From the NCBI GenBank assembly GCA_037414955.1, contig JBBEWH010000012.1, forward strand, positions 72,339 to 136,338: DNA of 64,000 nt. The letters run 5' to 3'. The position numbers and the translations under genes are program-made. The notes under the pieces are model-generated. The model ran no database searches and had not been told where the DNA came from. It worked only from the letters and a program-made list of their open reading frames with translations. Below are positions 60,320-64,000 of the stretch, piece after piece (within the stretch, counting starts at the first letter, position 1; every line of letters starts with the position of its first letter). The stretch is from Phytohabitans sp037414955 (GTDB taxonomy: Bacteria; Actinomycetota; Actinomycetes; Mycobacteriales; Micromonosporaceae).

Positions 60320-61171
60320 TCACGTGGCTGACGGCCGCGGCTGTTCGAGCGGGACCGTCCCCTCGGCAGCCGCCATCCACTGGTCGAGATCGGCCTGCGT
60401 GAACTCCTGCCACGCCGGAATGTCAGGAAGCTGGCGGAGGAGATCGAACGCCTCCGCGATCCGGCGCCCGCGCAGAACCGGTGAATGGCAACCAGCGATG
60501 ACCTCAGCGTCCAGCCGCTGGATGTCGTCCACCACCGCCCCGAATTTCCGGTTATCCAGCAACGCGGACCACGGCGAGACCAGACGGCCGCCAAAGAATT
60601 GACCGTCCCGGAACTCCTCGTCCGACAGCTCCTCGATTTCGGGCATCGGAGCGGGCACGTTCGTCGCGAAGGTGTCCACCGACCACAAGACTCTGGTCTT
60701 CTGGTCGAACAGGGCACGAGTTGTCGGATTGTCGTACAGCGGAGGCCGCTTCGCGACCAACGTCCGGTCGCCCGCGTCAACAGTGTCGCCATCGTTGATA
60801 AAGCGACACCGGTTGATAGGCGTCTCCCACTCCTCGGCCATGCGCCCAAGCGAGAACCAGGTCGTCAGCAGCGTCGCGTTCCGGCATGCCGCGAGGACCG
60901 GTAAGAGATTGCCCGCGTGGTCACGGTCGTCGTGAGTGAGGAAGATCCAGCGTACGTCCATCGGATCGACCACGGACCAGGCGGCCTCCAGCCACTGTGG
61001 CCGCACCGCCGGTGCCCCGGTATCCACGAGCACCGGCTCGGCCCCGCGAATCACCATCGAATTCATCGGGAAATGCCCGACGGGCGGAGCCTCCAGGGCC
61101 CACGGGATAACGAACGTCTCCTCGGCGATCTGGTATGGCTGGAGGAGGTTGAAAGTCTCCATGGTTGTCAT
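60320..61171 (-). CDS. Metallo-beta-lactamase-fold hydrolase
   Basis: The 283-residue protein has the MBL metal-binding set: THDDRDHAGN (H-x-D/H-x-D-H form), a bridging Asp in LWSVDTFATN and a last His in IAGCHSPVLRG, as in flavodiiron-type and related oxygen-sensing MBL proteins without the flavodoxin domain. A central LVDTGAPAV strand is typical. The reaction is unknown. The ATG at 61171 has a weak G-rich site; ATG 61162 is an alternative. Confidence 0.82.
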   Translation of the reverse strand: MTTMETFNLLQPYQIAEETFVIPWALEAPPVGHFPMNSMVIRGAEPVLVDTGAPAVRPQWLEAAWSVVDPMDVRWIFLTHDDRDHAGNLLPVLAACRNATLLTTWFSLGRMAEEWETPINRCRFINDGDTVDAGDRTLVAKRPPLYDNPTTRALFDQKTRVLWSVDTFATNVPAPMPEIEELSDEEFRDGQFFGGRLVSPWSALLDNRKFGAVVDDIQRLDAEVIAGCHSPVLRGRRIAEAFDLLRQLPDIPAWQEFTQADLDQWMAAAEGTVPLEQPRPSAT

Positions 61172-61429
61172 CGCCGCACCCCCTATAACGGAGTCGCGCC
61201 TCGGCGCCTTTGCAGCCAGTCCAGTCCTCTGGGGCCTCGGGCGTCAAGAGCGCTACGTCGCCGACCCGGGAGAGAAACCCGCCGCCAGCGTCGACCGCCA
61301 CTGCAAACAGCACGATCGGGTGCTATCGGGTCGATCGTCACGGCTGCGAGGTCCCCGCCCAACCTGGACGTATGTCGATTCTCCTCACCCACCTCGGGTG
61401 CCGAAGCCGCGGTGCGGGTCTCCCTTTGT

Positions 61430-61770
61430 CAGCTGAAGGAGTACGGGCCGAAGCGGCCCAGGCCACGACACCGGCCAGCACGAGCAGCACCAGGTCAGGC
61501 GTGAGCGTCGACGAAAAGCTCGCGGACGGCGCGCAAGTGCGGAAACGTCGCGGTCCGGAACGCCTCGTCACCGGCCACGCTCTCGGCTCCGCGACTGTCG
61601 GTTGCGGCCTCCTGGCGCCGGATCGGGCCGCGCCGCTCCATCCGGCCGAGTTGATGGGACAGGCGGCTGCGCTCCCACCCGTTGGCGTCCGCGAGGCCGG
61701 AGGAGCGCATCCGCGACCCGGCCTGGCCGCCTTCGATGACCACCGCCGTCGCTGACAGCGCCCGGTCCAT
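61430..61770 (-). pseudogene. Decayed MarR-family repressor
   Basis: One frame reads RMRSSGLADANGWERSRLSH, then QLGRMERRGPIRRQEAATDS, RGAESVAGDEAFRTATFPHL and RAVRELFVDA, clearly the MarR winged helix and following helix. The normal N-terminal helices are only weakly recognisable, a few residues are missing after RGAE, and the C-terminus jumps to another frame (TLTPDLVLLVLAGVVAW) at about 61500. The multiple lesions make it a pseudogene. The stretch 61172-61430 upstream of the MBL gene holds nothing else I can name. Confidence 0.65.
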
Positions 61771-61813
61771 CCGCAGCTCCGCTCCCTCAGACGGCGGCGC
61801 GCGCGGGAGCCGG

Positions 61814-62341
61814 CTAGGCGAAATCCAGCGCCGTGCCGTACAGGTGCGAGACACGAATCCGGATGACCACTCGGCGGTCGGCCACCAACTGTCGGAGAAA
61901 CGCCGCCTCGTCGGCCGGGCTGTCGAAGCCAGGCGTCATGGCAAGCAACTCCAACCCGGTCGCGTCGCCGGGCACGGTAGTCACATCAGAGATCTCGGCC
62001 TCGCCCTCGGCCACCGCGAACGACCACACATTCGGGCCGGCGACGTGTATAGCGGCGTGCGGGTGGCGGCGCAGCTGGCGCACCTTCAGGCGATCGGCCG
62101 TCGTGGAGACCCGGACGATACGTTCGGCGGGGTCCCAGTGGTAGAGCACCGTGGACAGGTGCGGATGCCCGCCGCGCTTCACGCTGGCCAGCACACCGAA
62201 CTGCTGCGCCCGCAACAACTGGGATAGCTCCTCCTCGCTCAGGGGCCGCGGCGCGGGTCCCGCACCCGGCTCCGGCTCCTGCTGCGCCAGCTCTCGTCCC
62301 TGCTGGTCCTCGTTCTGCGATGTGGGTGCGGTCTCAGTCAT
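61814..62341 (-). CDS. PPOX-class probable F420-dependent protein
   Basis: The 175-residue protein has a disordered Glu/Pro-rich start (~40 residues). The split barrel follows: LSQLLRAQQFGVLASVKRGG, HLSTVLYHWD, RIVRVSTTADRLKVRQLRRH, PHAAIHVAG. This matches the F420-dependent PPOX class of actinobacteria. The ATG at 62341 has no ribosome site, but a promoter ends about seven bases upstream, so the mRNA is probably leaderless. The function is redox or binding; the substrate is unknown. Confidence 0.78.
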   Translation of the reverse strand: MTETAPTSQNEDQQGRELAQQEPEPGAGPAPRPLSEEELSQLLRAQQFGVLASVKRGGHPHLSTVLYHWDPAERIVRVSTTADRLKVRQLRRHPHAAIHVAGPNVWSFAVAEGEAEISDVTTVPGDATGLELLAMTPGFDSPADEAAFLRQLVADRRVVIRIRVSHLYGTALDFA

Positions 62342-62348
62342 ATATGTA

Positions 62349-62377
62349 ACGCTAGTAGATAGTCCTGTTGCGGACAA
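62349..62377 (-). promoter_or_regulatory. Promoter of the PPOX gene
   Basis: On the minus strand TTGTCC (62372-62377) and TAGCGT (62349-62354) are 17 bp apart, and transcription would begin at about the ATG (62341). This supports a leaderless message for the PPOX protein. Confidence 0.5.
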
Positions 62378-62422
62378 TCTGTTTGTGACCTAACTCTCGC
62401 GCCGCTGGTGTGCGCGATGCCG

Positions 62423-63040
62423 CTAGCTGGCGCGGCGATAGCGGATGTGGGTGGTCAGCGGTGAGTGAAGCACCTCGGCGGGTTCGAAGCCGAAGGATTC
62501 AACCCCGTCGAAGAGGCGCTCGCCCGAACCGAGCAGGACCGGTGCGATGTCGAGGGTGAGCTCGTCGATCACGCCGGCGATCAACGCCTGCCGGGCGGTC
62601 GAGGCCCCACCGGCGATGTCCACGCCGTTGTCCCCGGCAGCCTGGCACGCCGCGGCGTAGGCCGCGTCGAAGCCCTCGGTGACGAAGTGGAAGGTCGTCC
62701 CGCCTTCCATCTGGATCGGGTCATGTCCGTGATGGGTCAGCACGAACACCGGCGCGTGATACGGCGGTTCGGGGCCCCACCACCCGGTCCATTCCTCATC
62801 CCAGTCCCCGCGGATCGGGCCGAACATGTTCCGACCCATCACATACGCGCCTCGCGGGCGCATGAGCCATTCGTTCGCGACCTTGTCGGCATCGTTGGCT
62901 CGCGGGTCGCCGATGTGCCAGCCGTGCAGCTCCCGCCCCCGCTTGCCCAGCGGGTCCTCGCGGCTCTGGTCCGGCCCGGCGACGAAGCCGTCCAGCGAGA
63001 TCGACATGTGGCAGGTGGTGTCCGGCATCTTCCCGGCCAT
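62423..63040 (-). CDS. Dihydrofolate reductase / RibD C-terminal domain protein
   Basis: The 205-residue protein matches the RibD_C family: CHMSISLDGFVAGPDQS at the start, MGRNMFGPIRGDWDE, HAPVFVLTHHGHDP, then GGASTARQALIAGVIDELTL and the nucleotide-binding end PVLLGSGERLFDG. Members are NADPH-dependent reductases of mostly unknown substrates. The ATG overlaps the SRPBCC stop by one base (TGATG), so it is the third gene of the ArsR-SRPBCC operon. Confidence 0.88.
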   Translation of the reverse strand: MAGKMPDTTCHMSISLDGFVAGPDQSREDPLGKRGRELHGWHIGDPRANDADKVANEWLMRPRGAYVMGRNMFGPIRGDWDEEWTGWWGPEPPYHAPVFVLTHHGHDPIQMEGGTTFHFVTEGFDAAYAAACQAAGDNGVDIAGGASTARQALIAGVIDELTLDIAPVLLGSGERLFDGVESFGFEPAEVLHSPLTTHIRYRRAS

Positions 63041-63546
63041 CAGTGGCCACCCTTCTTCTGGGCGATCTCGGTGACGTACGCCGCCAGGCTGCTCAGGGTC
63101 TGCTGGCCGCCCTCGATCGCGTGGTACTTCTCGACCGCGTCGTCGCGCAGTTCCTTGGTGGGGAACACCGTGTGCATCACGATCCGGGTCGCCGCACCGT
63201 CCGGCGCGAAGGTCAGAACCGACTCGAAGGCGTTCGGGTCGTCGCGGGACTCGCCGTGCAGCAGCGCGATCCGCTCCGCTGGGACGATCTCGGTCCAGGT
63301 GATCCACTCCGAGTAGTCGGTCCCGTCCGGCCCGTGCATCACGAAGTCCCAGGCTCCGCCGACGCGGAACTCGAAGGACCGCGTGGTCGTGGTGAACCCC
63401 TCCGGACCCCACCACCGCGACAGGTGCCGGACCTCGGTGAACGCCTCGAACACCAGCTCCCGTGGGGCGTCGATGACCCGGGAGATCACGATCTCCCGGT
63501 CGGCCGTCGCCGACTGCGCCCGCATTTCTTGCCTTGCCCCTGCCAT
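63040..63546 (-). CDS. SRPBCC (AHSA1-like) ligand-binding protein
   Basis: The 168-residue protein has the AHSA1/START fold signature: ISRVIDAPRELVFEAFTEVR, then LSRWWGPEGFTTTTRSFEFR, VGGAWDFVMHGPDG, YSEWITWTEIVPAERIAL. It forms a deep ligand pocket; activity is unknown. Genes of this type often follow an ArsR regulator and precede a RibD_C reductase, as here, with 3-base and 1-base junctions. Confidence 0.88.
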   Translation of the reverse strand: MAGARQEMRAQSATADREIVISRVIDAPRELVFEAFTEVRHLSRWWGPEGFTTTTRSFEFRVGGAWDFVMHGPDGTDYSEWITWTEIVPAERIALLHGESRDDPNAFESVLTFAPDGAATRIVMHTVFPTKELRDDAVEKYHAIEGGQQTLSSLAAYVTEIAQKKGGH

Positions 63547-63549
63547 CGG

Positions 63550-63891
63550 TCATTCCTCCTGCTGTGTCTGCTTGAGGTCCTGCACGTAGGTGTCCAGCCG
63601 GTCGAAACTCTCGTTCCAGAACCGCTCGAATCCACCGACCCACTCGTGGATCGGCCGCAGCCCGCGGGCGTCCAGGCCGTAGAGGCGCTGCTTGCCCGCC
63701 CCGCGGACCCGCACCAGCCCCACCTCCCGGAGCACCCGCAGGTGCTTGGACGCCCGCGGCTGACTCATCCCCAGCTCCTGGGCCAGGTCGGTCACCGGCC
63801 ACTCACCCGCCCGCAGCAGCGCCAGGATGTCCCGGCGCTGCGGCTCAGCGATCGCGTTGAACGCGTCCGACGTCGTCGCTGCTCGTGCCAT
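63550..63891 (-). CDS. ArsR-family repressor heading the SRPBCC-DHFR operon
   Basis: The 113-residue protein has the winged helix FNAIAEPQRRDILALLRAGE, then VTDLAQELGMSQPRASKHLR and VLREVGLVRVRGAGKQRLYG, without the cysteines of metal-sensing ArsR proteins. I chose the ATG at 63891 because the promoter's -10 ends seven bases before it, which fits a leaderless start. ATGs at 63900 and 63903 lie inside the -10. A perfect palindrome between -35 and -10 is its likely operator, so it represses itself and the two genes behind it. Confidence 0.85.
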   Translation of the reverse strand: MARAATTSDAFNAIAEPQRRDILALLRAGEWPVTDLAQELGMSQPRASKHLRVLREVGLVRVRGAGKQRLYGLDARGLRPIHEWVGGFERFWNESFDRLDTYVQDLKQTQQEE

Positions 63892-63899
63892 GGCAGCCA

Positions 63900-63926
63900 T
63901 CATATGCCCATATGGGCACGCGTCAA
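63900..63926 (-). promoter_or_regulatory. Promoter with operator in the spacer, ArsR operon
   Basis: On the minus strand TTGACG (63921-63926), 15-16 bases and TATGAT (63900-63905) form a strong promoter. The spacer is almost filled by the perfect palindrome TGCCCATATGGGCA (63905-63918), so bound repressor would exclude RNA polymerase. Confidence 0.75.
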
Positions 63927-63967
63927 GGCGAAGTCCTCATGATCAAGGCGTGCCACAAGTCGTTAGA

Positions 63968-63977
63968 TACACGTGTA
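63968..63977. promoter_or_regulatory. Perfect 10-bp palindrome near the window end
   Basis: TACACGTGTA is self-complementary and lies in an otherwise empty 60-base stretch at the end of the window; perhaps an operator of a gene that begins outside. No promoter can be assigned. Confidence 0.25.
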
Positions 63978-64000
63978 GGTCGGCGTGGTTCTGGGGGGTT

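Noticed and set aside
1..64000. Biosynthetic gene cluster, CRISPR array, prophage or tRNA-bounded island
   Set aside because: No synthase/NRPS/PKS core gene, no spaced direct-repeat array, no phage structural genes, integrase or tRNA were recognised.

Overview
The window is high-GC DNA with GTG starts, 4-nt ATGA/GTGA gene overlaps, several apparently leaderless genes, an Lsr2 protein, DUF222/HNH nucleases, SigE-type sigma factors and many secreted multidomain proteins. This points to a filamentous actinomycete. I infer a Micromonosporaceae-like genome, but no marker here proves the family. No rRNA, tRNA or CRISPR array was seen, and no core biosynthetic locus apart from a stand-alone trpBA pair. 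The region looks like accessory chromosome-arm DNA: regulators, exporters, extracellular proteins and an unusual number of broken genes.

Layout. 0-6 kb: end of a flippase-like membrane protein, a two-component system collapsed by deletion, a TetR/DHA2-exporter pair, a serine hydrolase, a PPOX-fold protein and a decayed aminoglycoside-phosphotransferase-like gene. 6.2-11.8 kb: a LacI-controlled glycan module (sugar-binding lipoprotein, permease, GH125 exo-alpha-mannosidase, single-domain ATPase, LacI repressor) with matching operators in both divergent promoter regions. 11.9-15 kb: a TTA-codon-rich LRR-ROC-COR (Roco) GTPase broken by a frameshift inside a probable zinc ribbon. 15.1-18.4 kb: a second DHA2 exporter, then a DGPF/YCII protein overlapping its ECF42-type sigma factor. 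18.5-23.1 kb: an operon of SigE-family sigma factor, single-pass membrane protein and secreted subtilase. 23.2-27 kb: IS debris, a DUF2809 protein and a DUF222/HNH nuclease. 27.1-38.3 kb: a 3051-residue secreted RHS/YD-repeat polymorphic toxin ending in a Hint domain and a PD-(D/E)XK nuclease tip, followed by a secreted tachylectin-like propeller protein. 38.5-43.1 kb: a TrmB/LuxR regulator, a secreted protein, and a fatty-acid desaturase divergent from a DesKR-like histidine kinase/response regulator pair. 43.2-46 kb: trpB-trpA-gntR with a palindromic operator. 46-50.5 kb: HTH protein with an 18-bp tandem repeat, crystallin-like secreted protein, Tat amidohydrolase, Lsr2 and a degenerate kinase. 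50.8-60 kb: a second subtilase carrying a C-terminal CBM2, an alpha/beta hydrolase, AraC, an internally deleted MmcQ/YjbR protein coupled to a UvrA-class ATPase, and a phytanoyl-CoA dioxygenase fragment. 60-64 kb: MBL-fold hydrolase, a decayed MarR gene, PPOX protein and an ArsR-SRPBCC-DHFR operon.

Working together. The clearest functional units are the GH125/ABC/LacI mannoside uptake module, the ECF42-DGPF pair, the sigma factor/membrane protein/subtilase operon, the desaturase with its two-component system, and the toxin-lectin pair. At least nine genes are truncated, frameshifted or internally deleted, so this DNA is undergoing gene decay. The Roco gene (low GC, five TTA codons) looks like the most recent foreign arrival.
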